From contig NZ_JABRXF010000002.1 in NCBI RefSeq assembly GCF_013266695.1, positions 186,001-250,000 of the forward strand: a DNA stretch of 64,000 bases. Reading direction: 5' to 3'. Position numbers and translations under genes: made by a program. The stretch is from Hongsoonwoonella zoysiae. GTDB lineage: Bacteria; Pseudomonadota; Alphaproteobacteria; Rhizobiales; Stappiaceae. Each line of letters opens with the position of its first letter. The first letter of the stretch is position 1. The notes under the pieces are model-generated. The model was given only the letters and a program-made list of their open reading frames with translations, searched no databases and was not told the origin of the DNA. Shown here one piece after another: positions 19,164-27,805 of the stretch.

Positions 19164-20330
19164 CTAATACGCAGCCCGATAGATGTCGAATGCGTCCTGT
19201 TCGCTCACCTCGCGCGGGTTGTTTACGAGAAGGCGCGTCTGCTTCATCGCGTCGCTTGCCATTTGCGGCAGGTCGCTTTCCGTAATCCCGACCTCGCGCA
19301 GTTGGGTCTGCAGACCGAGGCGCTTGTTGAGGTTGGCAATCTCTTCGATGAACTGCGCGGTAATATCCTGCGTGGCCGTAACCCGGCCAAGGCCGAGCGA
19401 GGGGAAGACATGCGGCGCAAGCTCCGCATAGGCGCCACCTGCGGCCGGCGCATTGAACCGCAGCACATGCGGCAGGACGAGGGCGTTCGAAAGCCCGTGC
19501 GGCACGTGAAAGCGCCCGCCGATCGGATAGGCGAGCGCATGAACGGCGGCGACCGGTGAATTGGCGAAGGCCTGCCCAGCCAGCATGGAGCCGAGCAACA
19601 TGCCGGAACGGGCGTTGATATCGCTTCCTTCGCCAACCGCACGTTCGATATTGGCGGAAAGGAGCGTCAGCGCCTCAATCGCAAGCGCGCGCGAGAGCGG
19701 ATTGTTATTTGCGGATTTCGAGGTGTAGGCCTCGATTGCATGCACCATGGCGTCAACGCCGGTTGCGGCGGTCACATGGGCGGGCAGGCCGAGCGTCAGT
19801 TCCGGGTCGAGGATCGCCACATCCGGCAAGATGACGGGCGAAACGACGCCACGTTTTTCATCCTCCTCCACGGTCACGATTGAAATCGGCGTGACTTCGG
19901 AGCCCGTGCCTGCGGTCGTGGGAATGAGGATCAAGGGAAGGCGCGGCCCTTTCGCGTTACCAACGCCCCAGGCCTGGTCCAGGTCTTCGCCGCTGTCCGC
20001 CAGAAGGGCAGCGATCTTGGCGACATCGAGCGACGATCCGCCGCCGAGGCCGATAACGCCGGTCGCTCTCATTTCGCTTGCGCGTTCCGCCGCCGCCATG
20101 ACGATCGAACGCGCCGGGTCGGCGGCCACCTCGTCGAATATTTCAACCGCAATGCCCGCGGCCTTCAGGCTGTCCACCACCGGCTCCACAAGGCCGGCTG
20201 CGATCAATCCCTTGTCGGTGACGAGAAGCACGCGCTCGCCCAGCAAGCCGGCATGATCGGCGATTTTGGCGGATGTACCGCTTCCGAATGTGATTCCGGC
20301 GGTCGTGTTGAATGTGAAGGGAGCGATCAC
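19164..20330 (-). CDS. Iron-containing alcohol dehydrogenase
   Basis: Group III (Fe-dependent) NAD(P)-linked alcohol dehydrogenase of 388 residues. It has the nucleotide-binding GGGSSLDVAK motif, PTTAGTGSEVTPIS, and metal ligands in GVDAMVHAIEAY (Asp, His) and HALAYPIGGRFHVPHGLSNA (His residues). The GTG at 20330 is chosen because a strong GGAGG (CCTCC at 20339-20343 on the plus strand) sits 8 bases upstream and family members start at this point (FTFNTTAGITFG). A further 45 upstream codons are open but look non-coding. The substrate is unknown. It lies between the small membrane protein and thioesterase genes in the moaA operon. Confidence 0.92.
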   Translation of the reverse strand: MIAPFTFNTTAGITFGSGTSAKIADHAGLLGERVLLVTDKGLIAAGLVEPVVDSLKAAGIAVEIFDEVAADPARSIVMAAAERASEMRATGVIGLGGGSSLDVAKIAALLADSGEDLDQAWGVGNAKGPRLPLILIPTTAGTGSEVTPISIVTVEEDEKRGVVSPVILPDVAILDPELTLGLPAHVTAATGVDAMVHAIEAYTSKSANNNPLSRALAIEALTLLSANIERAVGEGSDINARSGMLLGSMLAGQAFANSPVAAVHALAYPIGGRFHVPHGLSNALVLPHVLRFNAPAAGGAYAELAPHVFPSLGLGRVTATQDITAQFIEEIANLNKRLGLQTQLREVGITESDLPQMASDAMKQTRLLVNNPREVSEQDAFDIYRAAY

Positions 20331-20403
20331 GCCAGCGGCCTCCTGTTCCGGTTTTTCGGCAGATTGCCCGAATGCCCGGCGATTGTCGAGGCGGGAGAGG
20401 CAG

Positions 20404-20730
20404 TTAGCCGCCCGGCGGGTGCTCGGCCTCGCAAAAGGCGATGGCGCGGTTGCGGAAGGTCTCATATTGCGCGTCGGAGACGATGCCGTCGCTCCGCATC
20501 TTGTCCACTACCGTCAGGCGCTGTTCAAGGCAGGCGGCAAGCTCCGGGTTGGCGTCCCGCGGCGCGGTCACGCCCTCCACACCGCCGGCAAGGCCAAGGT
20601 TCACATTCCCCAAGGCAAAGCCCGGCAGGTCGTTTCGGCCGATCCAGGCCATGAGTATGAGGATAAGCACGGCAAGCACCAGCGCACCCACTCTTGCCGG
20701 CCAGCGGTCCAGACGAGAGTGGGCGTGCAT
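20404..20730 (-). CDS. Small single-pass membrane protein, unknown function
   Basis: 108 residues, not recognised as a named family. Residues about 13-31 form a clear membrane helix (VGALVLAVLILILMAWIGR) behind a basic N-terminus. The remainder (NPELAACLEQRLTVVDKMRSDGIVSDAQYETFRNRAIAFCEAEHP) is a soluble helical tail with two cysteines, probably periplasmic. It starts 7 bases after the moaA stop and ends 73 bases before the Fe-ADH start, so it belongs to the same operon. The tail reads like the short helical SHOCT/DUF-type domains, but this is only an impression. Confidence 0.7.
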   Translation of the reverse strand: MHAHSRLDRWPARVGALVLAVLILILMAWIGRNDLPGFALGNVNLGLAGGVEGVTAPRDANPELAACLEQRLTVVDKMRSDGIVSDAQYETFRNRAIAFCEAEHPPGG

Positions 20731-20736
20731 GGCGGA

Positions 20737-21789
20737 TTACCCCCCGGTAACGCTCATGTGGCGGGTAACGGCAGGCTGCTTGGTTCGCCGGTCGATGATG
20801 AAGTCGTGGCCCTTGGGCTTGCGGCCTATCGCCTCGTCGATCGCAGCATGCAGCAGCTCGTTACCTTCGGAGGCGCGCAAGGGGGCGCGAAGGTCGGCGC
20901 TGTCTTCCTGGCCAAGGCACATGTAGAGCATGCCCGTGCAGGTGACGCGCACGCGGTTGCAGCTTTCGCAGAAGTTATGCGTCATCGGCGTGATGAAGCC
21001 GAGCCGTCCGTCCGTTTCCTTCACCTCCACATAGCGGGCCGGCCCGCCGGTCTTGTAGGGGATGTCCTCAAGCGTGAATTCTTCGGCGATGCGCGCACGC
21101 ACCAGCGAAAGCGGCAGATACTGGTCCGTGCGGTCGCCGTCGATTTCGCCAAGCGGCATCGTCTCGATCAGCGTGAGATCGTAGCTGTGTTCGTGGCACC
21201 AGCGCAGCATGGGAATGATCTCATGTTCGTTGACGCCTTTCAGCGCGACCATGTTGATCTTCACTTTGAGGCCGGCTTCTGTCGCCGCGCGAATGCCGTC
21301 CATCACCTTGCCTAGGTCGCCCCAGCGCGTGATCGCCTTGAAGCGGTCCGCGTCGATCGTGTCGAGCGAGACGTTCACGCGCCTGACGCCGCACTCGTAA
21401 AGCTCGGTAGCAAAGCGGGCGAGCTGCGAGCCGTTGGTCGTCACCGTCAGTTCTTCAAGCTTGCCGCTTTCCAGGTGCCTGGAGAGGTTGCGCACCAGGC
21501 TCATGATGTTCTTTCTCACCAGCGGCTCGCCGCCAGTCAGGCGCAGTTTGCGCACGCCCTTGTCGATGAAGGCGGTGCACAGCCGGTCAAGTTCTTCCAG
21601 GCTCAGGACCTCGCGCTTCGGCAGAAAGGTCATGTCTTCCGCCATGCAATAGACACAGCGGAAATCGCAGCGGTCGGTCACGGATACGCGCAGGTAGCTC
21701 ACATGCCTGCCGAAGGGGTCGACCATCGGCGTCGCATCCGCCGCGTCTCCACCCGGTACGCTTATTTCGGTCTCAGGGCCGTTGGCCAT
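20737..21789 (-). CDS. moaA: GTP 3',8-cyclase (molybdenum cofactor biosynthesis)
   Basis: Radical-SAM enzyme that converts GTP to 3',8-cyclo-7,8-dihydro-GTP, the first step of molybdopterin synthesis. The 350-residue protein has the N-terminal 4Fe-4S motif CDFRCVYC (Cys41, 45, 48) and the C-terminal cluster ligands Cys274, Cys277 and Cys291. The family-typical glycine-glycine C-terminus (SVTGG) is intact and needed for activity. The ATG at 21789 has GGAGG just upstream. No other moa genes are adjacent. I see no moco riboswitch in the 176 bases upstream. Confidence 0.97.
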   Translation of the reverse strand: MANGPETEISVPGGDAADATPMVDPFGRHVSYLRVSVTDRCDFRCVYCMAEDMTFLPKREVLSLEELDRLCTAFIDKGVRKLRLTGGEPLVRKNIMSLVRNLSRHLESGKLEELTVTTNGSQLARFATELYECGVRRVNVSLDTIDADRFKAITRWGDLGKVMDGIRAATEAGLKVKINMVALKGVNEHEIIPMLRWCHEHSYDLTLIETMPLGEIDGDRTDQYLPLSLVRARIAEEFTLEDIPYKTGGPARYVEVKETDGRLGFITPMTHNFCESCNRVRVTCTGMLYMCLGQEDSADLRAPLRASEGNELLHAAIDEAIGRKPKGHDFIIDRRTKQPAVTRHMSVTGG

Positions 21790-21965
21790 ACATTCCTCCG
21801 GTCGGACGGCAGGCTTCCCTGCCGCGCCATCAAGAACTTCATCCTAGCGAGAAGGTTAGCGTCTTGTGCGAATAGGTCAATTCATGATCGAACGGGTTTC
21901 ACGGCACTTGCCAGACGCGGGCGAATGCCTATCGTCACCTTCAACGTGTCGAGGAGCCGATTCAA

Positions 21966-22334
21966 GTGAGTGAGAGCAAGAAACCGTGGCCGACCGAAAT
22001 CCGGCTGAAGAAGGGCCGCAAGGTCCTTGCCGTCACCTTTGACGACGGGCAATCCCATGAGTATTCAGCCGAATATCTGCGTGTTTGCTCGCCTTCCGCC
22101 GAAGTTCAGGGCCATTCGCCCTCCCAGCGCAAGACCGTGCCCGGCAAGCGCGATGTGGCGATCATGCAGATCGAACCGGTCGGCAATTACGCCGTGAAGC
22201 TTCATTTCGACGATCTTCACAACTCCGGCATCTATTCCTGGGACTATTTTCTGAAACTCGCGGACGAGCGCGAGGCGCTATGGGGTGGATATCTGAAGGA
22301 GCTTGAGGAAAAGGGCCTCAGCCGCGACAGATAG
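21966..22334 (+). CDS. DUF971 / GBBH-like N-terminal domain protein
   Basis: Small cytoplasmic protein of 122 residues with the fold of the N-terminal domain of gamma-butyrobetaine hydroxylase (PF06155). Signature: WPTEIRLKKGRKVLAVTFDDGQSHEYSAEYLRVCSPSAEVQGH and the closing YAVKLHFDDLHNSGIYSWDYF. Free-standing members occur in many proteobacteria, often beside Mrp or Fe-S related genes, and their exact role is unsettled. The start is GTG at 21966 with GAGGAG 9 bases upstream. It is divergent from moaA. Confidence 0.88.
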   Translation: MSESKKPWPTEIRLKKGRKVLAVTFDDGQSHEYSAEYLRVCSPSAEVQGHSPSQRKTVPGKRDVAIMQIEPVGNYAVKLHFDDLHNSGIYSWDYFLKLADEREALWGGYLKELEEKGLSRDR

Positions 22335-22420
22335 GCAAGGCCCGACCGGGCAGTTCGCCTTTCAGCGGGCAGCCGCCGCGGAAATCGCCTTGCGCTGCCG
22401 CCGCTTGCAGCTCATGCCCT

Positions 22421-22834
22421 TCATTCCTTCACATCATCCGCCAGCGCTTCCGCATAGGCCACTATCGCTTCAATGTCTTCGATTTTCAGAATCACTTCCT
22501 CGGTCGTCGCCGGCAGATCGATCGGGCGTGGGGCGTCGCCTTCAAAGCGAACGTGCGCGGGGTGCGGCAGCCTGGCGTGAAAGGTCGCGAAGCGCTCGCG
22601 CCAGTCGTCCAGCGCCTTGATCAGTATCATGAAGGAAGGGGTGGAGGAGATGCCGACCATCCTGTTGTCCGGATCGACGACGTGGCACCTTGAGCAATGG
22701 GCTTGCGAAATCTGCCGCCCCTTCTCCGCAAGCCTGTCTTGAGCGAATGCCCTTTCGCTCGCCGGCGGCGCAAGCGCTGTGCCGAGGGCCATGGCCGCGA
22801 TTGCGATAGCGGTTATCCGGTATTTCGTTCGCAA
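22421..22834 (-). CDS. Small periplasmic c-type cytochrome
   Basis: Secreted heme protein of 137 residues. A signal peptide (TAIAIAAMALGTALAPPASERAFA) is followed by one heme-binding CSRCH motif (Cys47, Cys50, His51) in KGRQISQAHCSRCHVVD. The C-terminal helix ILKIEDIEAIVAYAEAL is the usual last helix of class I cytochromes, while the axial methionine is not certain (Met59 or a later one). The start is a TTG at 22834: GGAGG lies 5 bases upstream, and this start gives a proper signal peptide, unlike the ATG 32 codons earlier. The electron partner is unknown. Confidence 0.83.
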   Translation of the reverse strand: MRTKYRITAIAIAAMALGTALAPPASERAFAQDRLAEKGRQISQAHCSRCHVVDPDNRMVGISSTPSFMILIKALDDWRERFATFHARLPHPAHVRFEGDAPRPIDLPATTEEVILKIEDIEAIVAYAEALADDVKE

Positions 22835-23036
22835 GGCGTCCTCCGTAGGGCGCTGTCCGCAAAAGCGGCGTCGCTTTCGCGATCGGAATTTGCTCCGGCA
22901 ACAGTATCTCGAGCTTATCCTTGCCGCCAACGCGATTCAGAATTGGCGACGCAATCTTTAAATTTCCAACTTCAACGGATTCCCGTCGATAGCAAATGCA
23001 AATCTTAATCCTGCATTCTCCTCATGCAATCGCATG

Positions 23037-23062
23037 AAAAAGGCCGGCGCATGGCCGGCCTT
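23037..23062 (-). terminator. Rho-independent terminator of the L,D-transpeptidase gene
   Basis: On the minus strand AAGGCCGGC and GCCGGCCTT form a 9-bp stem (plus 23054-23062 and 23040-23048) with a 5-base loop. It is followed by a run of T, 27 bases after the gene's stop. Confidence 0.88.
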
Positions 23063-23089
23063 CGGAAAACGCTTGCCTGCGGTGTGCCG

Positions 23090-23683
23090 TTAGCGGCGGA
23101 CGACGACTTTCGTACCGACACCGACGTTGTTGTATAGGTGGATGACATCCTCATTCGCCATCCGGATGCAGCCGGAAGACACCGCCGTACCGATCGTCCA
23201 TGGTTCGTTGGAGCCGTGGATGCGGTAGAGCGTGGAGCCGATGTAAAGCGCGCGGGCGCCAAGCGGGTTGTTCGGTCCGCCTTCCATGTATGCGGGAAGC
23301 GTCTGGCCCTTCGCTGCCGCGCGGGCGCGCATCTGCGGGGGTGGCGTCCAGCCCGGCCACTCGGCCTTTCGGGTGACGCGATGCGTGCCGGCCCACTGAA
23401 AGCCCTCGCGGCCGACGCCGACGCCGTATTTGGTCGCCTTGCCGCCTGGCTGCACGTGATAGAGCCTGCGTTCACCGGTATCGACGATGATCGTGCCGGG
23501 TCCATAGGGGCCGTCATATCTGACCGTCTCACGGCGGATGGGCGACTTGCCGCCTCGCAATGGGCCGTATGTGATCCACTGCTTGGAAACCGGATCGAAG
23601 AATTGACCGCCGGCCTGCGCCATGGCCTCTGCCGCTGAAAACGTGACGGCCAGCGCCGCGATAATCCCAAGAAGCTTCCGCAT
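23090..23683 (-). CDS. L,D-transpeptidase, YkuD family (ErfK/YbiS/YcfS/YnhG type)
   Basis: Periplasmic peptidoglycan cross-linking or lipoprotein-attaching enzyme of 197 residues. The signal peptide is MRKLLGIIAALAVTFSAAEAMA. The YkuD domain runs from about residue 60 to the end. The catalytic motif is complete: His156 in IHGSNEPW and the nucleophile Cys172 in SSGCIRM. It is monocistronic with its own terminator, and a perfect CRP-type site lies about 180 bases upstream. It contrasts with the YcbB-like protein at 27806-29674, which has lost this motif. Confidence 0.95.
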   Translation of the reverse strand: MRKLLGIIAALAVTFSAAEAMAQAGGQFFDPVSKQWITYGPLRGGKSPIRRETVRYDGPYGPGTIIVDTGERRLYHVQPGGKATKYGVGVGREGFQWAGTHRVTRKAEWPGWTPPPQMRARAAAKGQTLPAYMEGGPNNPLGARALYIGSTLYRIHGSNEPWTIGTAVSSGCIRMANEDVIHLYNNVGVGTKVVVRR

Positions 23684-23949
23684 CCCCTAAAACCTCTCTC
23701 AATCCTGGTCGCCGCAGTCGGCTCTCGGCGCAATCGCAGCGCATTTATGCGGCCTTGTCGCCTTCAATGCGCCCGACAGATACTCACGCCGCTCGCTTAC
23801 AATCATGTTAACGTATAGGCATATTTCGCAAGTTCAACTTAAGCCATTGCGACGTCGCCGATGTGATTGTGATCACAGTTTTGTGATTGTGCGTGTTGTC
23901 CCGGAGATTTTGGAACAAGTCGCTCGCGGCTGTTTCCATAAATACAGTC
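23684..23949. other. Intergenic region upstream of the L,D-transpeptidase gene
   Basis: About 270 bases of non-coding sequence, AT-richer around 23790-23900. It holds the promoter of the L,D-transpeptidase and a CRP-consensus palindrome; nothing else is recognised. Confidence 0.5.
23862..23877. promoter_or_regulatory. Perfect CRP/FNR-family consensus site
   Basis: TGTGATTGTGATCACA matches the E. coli CRP consensus TGTGA-N6-TCACA exactly. It lies 179 bases upstream of the L,D-transpeptidase start and beyond the fumarase terminator. Alphaproteobacteria have several CRP/FNR-family regulators with similar sites; which one acts here is not known. Confidence 0.5.
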
Positions 23950-23979
23950 AAAAAAGGCGGCGCTGGGGCACGCCGCCTT
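23950..23979 (-). terminator. Rho-independent terminator of the fumarase gene
   Basis: On the minus strand AAGGCGGCG (plus 23971-23979) and CGCCGCCTT (plus 23954-23962) form a 9-bp stem with an 8-base loop. A run of T follows, about 30 bases after the fumarase stop. Confidence 0.88.
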
Positions 23980-24010
23980 CTGCTTCATAGCGCCCGCTCG
24001 CAATTGCGGC

Positions 24011-25645
24011 TTATCCCAGATTGAGTTCCTTGAAGAAGTCGTTGCCCTTGTCGTCGATTACGATGAAGGCCGGGAAATCTTCCACCTCGATGCGCCACAC
24101 CGCTTCCATGCCCAGTTCCTCGAACTCCACGACTTCCACCTTCTTGATGCAGTCCTGGGCGAGGCGCGCGGCCGGCCCGCCTATGGAGCCGAGGTAGAAG
24201 CCGCCGTGCGCCTGGCAGGCGCGGCGTACCTGGGCCGAGCGGTTGCCCTTGGCAAGCATCACCATGGAGCCGCCTGCCGCCTGGAACTGGTCGACATAGG
24301 CATCCATGCGCCCCGCGGTCGTCGGGCCGAAGGAGCCGGAGGCATAGCCCTCGGGTGTCTTGGCCGGGCCGGCATAATAGATCGGGTGGTTCTTGAAATA
24401 GTCGGGCAGAGGCTCCCCGCGCTCCAGGCGCTCGCGCAACTTGGAATGGGCAAGGTCACGGGCGACGATCAGCGGCCCGGTCAGCGAAAGCCGCGTCTTG
24501 ATCGGGTGTCTGGTCAGTTCGCCCAGGATTTCCGTCATCGGACGGGTGAGGTCGATCTTTACCACATGGTCGGAAAGCGAGGCTTCCTCGATTTCAGGCA
24601 TGTATTTCACCGGCTCACGCTCCAGCGCCTCCAGGAAAACGCCGTCCTTCGTGATCTTGCCGAGCGCCTGGCGGTCGGCGGAGCAGGAAACGCCGATGCC
24701 GATCGGAAGCGAAGCGCCGTGGCGCGGCAGACGGATCACGCGCACGTCATGGCAGAAGTATTTTCCGCCGAACTGGGCGCCGACGCCTGTCGCCTGCGTC
24801 AGTTTGTGGATCTGTTCTTCCATTTCCCGGTCGCGGAAGGCGTGGCCAAGTTCCGATCCTTCGCCCGGCAGGCCGTCCAGATAGCGCGCGGAGGCAAGCT
24901 TCACGGCCTTCAGGTTCATTTCCGCGCTGGTGCCGCCGATGACGACGGCGAGATGGTAGGGCGGGCAGGCCGCGGTGCCGAGCGTCAGGATCTTTTCCTT
25001 CAGGAATTCGACGAGGCGTTCGGGCGTCAGCAGGGATGGCGTGCCCTGGTAGAGGAAGGTCTTGTTGGCGGAGCCGCCGCCCTTGGCCATGAACAGGAAC
25101 TTGTAGGCGTCATCGCCTTCGGCGTAGAGCTCGATCTGCGCCGGCATGTTGTTGGCCGTGTTCTTTTCTTCGAACATGGAAAGGGGCGCGAGCTGCGAAT
25201 AGCGCAGGTTCTTCTTGAAGTAGGCGTCGCGCGCGCCTTCGCCCAGCGCCTCCTCGTCGCCGCCACCGGTCCACACGCGCCGGCCCTTCTTGCCCATGAT
25301 GATCGCCGTGCCGGTGTCCTGGCACATGGGCAGCACGCCGTGCGAGGAGATGTTCGCGTTCTTCAGGAGATCGTATGCGACGAACTTGTCGTTTTCCGTC
25401 GCTTCCGGATCGTCGAGGATCGCCCTCAACTGCTTGAGGTGGCCTGTGCGCAGGAAGTGGTTGATGTCGGCGAAGGCTTCTTCCGCCAGAAAGCGCAGCG
25501 CCTCCGGCTCCACGACAAGCACTTCCTCGCCCCGGAACGTTTCGGTGGAAACGAAATCGGAGGTGATTTTCCGGTAGGGCGTTTCGTCGGCGCTCATCGG
25601 AAACAGCGAGGTGTGCTTGTAGGGGGGCGGGGTTTTTGCGGACAT
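24011..25645 (-). CDS. Fumarate hydratase, class I (4Fe-4S)
   Basis: Cytoplasmic TCA-cycle enzyme that interconverts fumarate and malate. The 544-residue length and sequence match FumA/FumB-type single-chain class I fumarases. The three cluster cysteines are Cys108 (LPMCQDTGT), Cys227 (TAACPPYH) and Cys321 (GVSCSADRQ), each offset by three from E. coli FumA. The C-terminal beta domain contains [14 protein letters not shown] and [20 protein letters not shown]. The ATG at 25645 has GGGAGA upstream. Class I enzymes are oxygen- and iron-sensitive, so many bacteria also keep class II FumC; none is seen here. Monocistronic with its own terminator. Confidence 0.96.
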   Translation of the reverse strand: MSAKTPPPYKHTSLFPMSADETPYRKITSDFVSTETFRGEEVLVVEPEALRFLAEEAFADINHFLRTGHLKQLRAILDDPEATENDKFVAYDLLKNANISSHGVLPMCQDTGTAIIMGKKGRRVWTGGGDEEALGEGARDAYFKKNLRYSQLAPLSMFEEKNTANNMPAQIELYAEGDDAYKFLFMAKGGGSANKTFLYQGTPSLLTPERLVEFLKEKILTLGTAACPPYHLAVVIGGTSAEMNLKAVKLASARYLDGLPGEGSELGHAFRDREMEEQIHKLTQATGVGAQFGGKYFCHDVRVIRLPRHGASLPIGIGVSCSADRQALGKITKDGVFLEALEREPVKYMPEIEEASLSDHVVKIDLTRPMTEILGELTRHPIKTRLSLTGPLIVARDLAHSKLRERLERGEPLPDYFKNHPIYYAGPAKTPEGYASGSFGPTTAGRMDAYVDQFQAAGGSMVMLAKGNRSAQVRRACQAHGGFYLGSIGGPAARLAQDCIKKVEVVEFEELGMEAVWRIEVEDFPAFIVIDDKGNDFFKELNLG

Positions 25646-25786
25646 TCGGTGGTCTCCCGGGTGGCGGGATCGCGGCTGAGAAAAGTCTGCCGCAATCCGG
25701 CGGAAACGATTTGACCGCCTTTTACGCCATCGGGGCGGAGAACGCCAAGGGATCGGACATAGCGCTTTCGGCTGACCGTCCGTTCC

Positions 25787-26353
25787 TCATTTCTGCGCGG
25801 TAACCTCGAAGCTAACCGTGACGGCGGTGCCGACCGTGGAGCCTGGAATTCCCTCTCCCACCGACCACTTGTCGCGCAGGATTTCTATCTCGCCCTTCGC
25901 CTTCGCCGTATCGCCTTCGATTTCAAGGGTGAAGGGCAGGGTAAGGGGAACCGGCACACCCTTGATCGTCAGCGAGCCTTCCGCCTCATAAACGCCGTCC
26001 TCGCGCTGGCGGGCGGTTGTCGCCTCGAATGTGGCCTGCGGGTGTTCGGCGGTGTGGAACCAGGCTTCGCCCGTAATCTGCCCGTCGACCTGCGGTTCGC
26101 CGGTGATCGCGGAGGAAAGGTCGATCACAGTGCGTATCTTCGCATTTCCGGGTGCCGCAGGGTCGAAATCGATCTCCGCAGTCCAGTTTTCGAATGTGCC
26201 GTTGACCTCGGACCCGTTTTGCGTGGCGGTGAAGCCAAGCCGGCTTTCTTCCTGATCGACGGTCCATTCCGCGGCAAAGACGGGCGGTGCCGGCGCGAGC
26301 GCCATCAGGCTTGCGGCGACGAGAGCATGCGCGGGGAATTTCTTGACGTTCAT
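25787..26353 (-). CDS. YceI-family periplasmic lipid-binding protein (first copy)
   Basis: Secreted lipocalin-like beta-barrel of 188 residues that typically binds a polyisoprenoid such as a quinone. The signal peptide ends near VFAAEWTVDQEESRLGF. YceI signatures are LGFTATQNGSEVNGTFENW, IDFDPAAPGNAKI, AWFHTAEHPQATF and GSLTIKGVPVPLTLPF. It lies downstream of the cytochrome b561 gene on the same strand (53 bases apart). The set YceI - b561 - YceI is repeated in many proteobacteria and is thought to link quinone binding to periplasmic electron transfer. The two YceI copies are clearly different paralogues, this one carrying the NGSEVNGTFENW type of N-terminus. Confidence 0.92.
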   Translation of the reverse strand: MNVKKFPAHALVAASLMALAPAPPVFAAEWTVDQEESRLGFTATQNGSEVNGTFENWTAEIDFDPAAPGNAKIRTVIDLSSAITGEPQVDGQITGEAWFHTAEHPQATFEATTARQREDGVYEAEGSLTIKGVPVPLTLPFTLEIEGDTAKAKGEIEILRDKWSVGEGIPGSTVGTAVTVSFEVTAQK

Positions 26354-26405
26354 ATCCGGGTTCCTTGTCCCACATTCCGGTATGCCTGAATTCGGCAGGC
26401 GAAGT

Positions 26406-26990
26406 TCAGCGGCTTTCCGTGGCCGGCTTGAGGCTTGTCATACGCTTGAAAACCGTATCGCGTGATATGAAATGATGTTTGAGGGCGGCCGCCACATGCA
26501 GCCCGACAAGCACGATCAGGGACCAGCCAAGTATCTCATGCACGCCTTTCAATACGGCTTCGGCGGCGGCCTTGTCGCCAAGCGCTTCCGGCACCGGCAG
26601 ATGCGGAACGGTGAAGAGGTTGAAAATGACCGTCGGAATTCCCCAGGGCGAGGCGGAGACCATCAGCCAGCCCGATAGCGGGATGGCGAGCATCAGCGCG
26701 TAAAGGCCGGCATGGCCGAGGTGCGCGGCCACCCTCTCGATGCGCGACATGGTCTGTGGCAGGCGGGGCGAGGGGTTGATTACGCGCCATGCCAGCCGCA
26801 GCACCGCAAGCGCCAGCGCGGTCAGGCCAAGCGATTTATGCAACTGGTAGAGCGGGTAAAGCGACGGATCGGTCTGTTCAAGGCCGGTCATATAGAGCCC
26901 GAGCCCGACAAGCGCGAGTATCAGAACAGCCATGGTCCAGTGAAAGACGATGGCGATAGCGCCGTATCCGCTAGAAGTGTTGCGCAGCAT
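26406..26990 (-). CDS. Cytochrome b561 (CybB family)
   Basis: Inner-membrane diheme cytochrome of 194 residues with four membrane helices (about 11-32, 49-67, 89-111 and 149-171). Histidines at the helix ends (FHWTMAVLI, LHKSLGLTA, LGHAGLYAL, GVHEILGWSL, GLHVAAALKHHF) are the expected heme b ligands. The family transfers electrons between quinol and periplasmic acceptors or superoxide. It stands between two YceI genes on the same strand, in a likely three-gene operon with them. The ATG at 26990 has GAGAGG upstream. Confidence 0.93.
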   Translation of the reverse strand: MLRNTSSGYGAIAIVFHWTMAVLILALVGLGLYMTGLEQTDPSLYPLYQLHKSLGLTALALAVLRLAWRVINPSPRLPQTMSRIERVAAHLGHAGLYALMLAIPLSGWLMVSASPWGIPTVIFNLFTVPHLPVPEALGDKAAAEAVLKGVHEILGWSLIVLVGLHVAAALKHHFISRDTVFKRMTSLKPATESR

Positions 26991-27032
26991 TGGCGGCCTC
27001 TCGGGTCGAAAGAAAATTGCTGGTCCGGGTAA

Positions 27033-27053
27033 GGGGCGGAAACGGTCCGCCCC
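27033..27053. terminator. Stem-loop between second yceI and cytochrome b561 genes
   Basis: GGGGCGGA (27033-27040) and TCCGCCCC (27046-27053) form a perfect 8-bp stem with a 5-base loop. On the minus strand, in the direction of the genes, only a weak T-tract follows, so it may only attenuate read-through from the first yceI into the b561 gene. Confidence 0.4.
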
Positions 27054-27073
27054 CCCGGTTTTTTCGTTTCGCC

Positions 27074-27652
27074 TCAGTCCTGAGCTTTCAGCGCTTCGAC
27101 GTTGATGGTGACCGGGATTTCGTCGCTCACATAGGGAACGGCATAGTCCACGCCGTAGTCGCTGCGCTTGATGACGCCGGTCGCCGTCAGTCCGACGCCC
27201 GGTTGCTTGTGGACCGGATGCTCACCCATCTTGTTGACCGTCACGTCGAGCACGAGAGGCTTGGTGATGTCCTTGATGGTCAGGTCGCCGGTTACGGCGA
27301 GCGTGTTTTCGCCGGTCTTTTCCACCTTGGTGGAGGTGAACCGGGCCGCTGGGTGTTTTTCTACCTCGAACATGTCTGCGCTCTTCAGGTGAGCGTCGCG
27401 ATCGGCCCAAAACGTGTTGAGGCTGGTCACGTCCACCGTCACGTCCACGCTTGAGTTCGAAGGCGTCTCCTGATCGATGACCAGTTCGCCCGTCCATTCG
27501 CCGAAGCGGCCTTCGGTTGTGGAAAAGCCGAGATGGTTGAAGGTGAAGCTGATCGCGGAATGCGACATGTCGAAAGTATAGGCGACCGGTTCTGCGGCGG
27601 CCGGGGCGGCCAGAAGGCTTGCGGCAAGGGCCGCGGCGGCGAAACGCTTCAT
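27074..27652 (-). CDS. YceI-family periplasmic lipid-binding protein (second copy)
   Basis: Secreted beta-barrel protein of 192 residues. The signal peptide MKRFAAAALAASLLAAPAAA precedes EPVAYTFDMSHSAISFTFNHLGFSTTEGRFGEW, the classical YceI start. The DxxHSxxxFxxxHLG-like pattern and DITKPLVLDVTVN are close to E. coli YceI. The ATG at 27652 is preferred over one 12 codons upstream because TGGAG lies 8 bases before it and the signal peptide starts there. It is first of the YceI - b561 - YceI set. The likely ligand is a long isoprenoid (ubiquinone type), from family knowledge. Confidence 0.93.
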   Translation of the reverse strand: MKRFAAAALAASLLAAPAAAEPVAYTFDMSHSAISFTFNHLGFSTTEGRFGEWTGELVIDQETPSNSSVDVTVDVTSLNTFWADRDAHLKSADMFEVEKHPAARFTSTKVEKTGENTLAVTGDLTIKDITKPLVLDVTVNKMGEHPVHKQPGVGLTATGVIKRSDYGVDYAVPYVSDEIPVTINVEALKAQD

Positions 27653-27805
27653 GTTCGTGGCTCCATCAAAGGGCGTTAGCATAAACAACGCCCTCGCGGG
27701 GCGCTTCGCGCTAACAAGTGGTCACTTGGATGGAAGGTTCAATTTGACGCACCGTTCAAGCGGGGCGAACGATCGCGGTCCGCAGAGCCCGGCTTCCGGC
27801 GGCGG

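Noticed and set aside
20266-21315. 349-codon open frame opposite moaA
   Set aside because: Antisense to intact radical-SAM motifs and spanning two genes; no domain.
21790-21965. Moco riboswitch upstream of moaA
   Set aside because: The short gap has no recognisable moco-element structure.
24206-25714. 502-codon open frame opposite fumarase
   Set aside because: Antisense to a complete enzyme with all its cluster ligands; a shadow frame.
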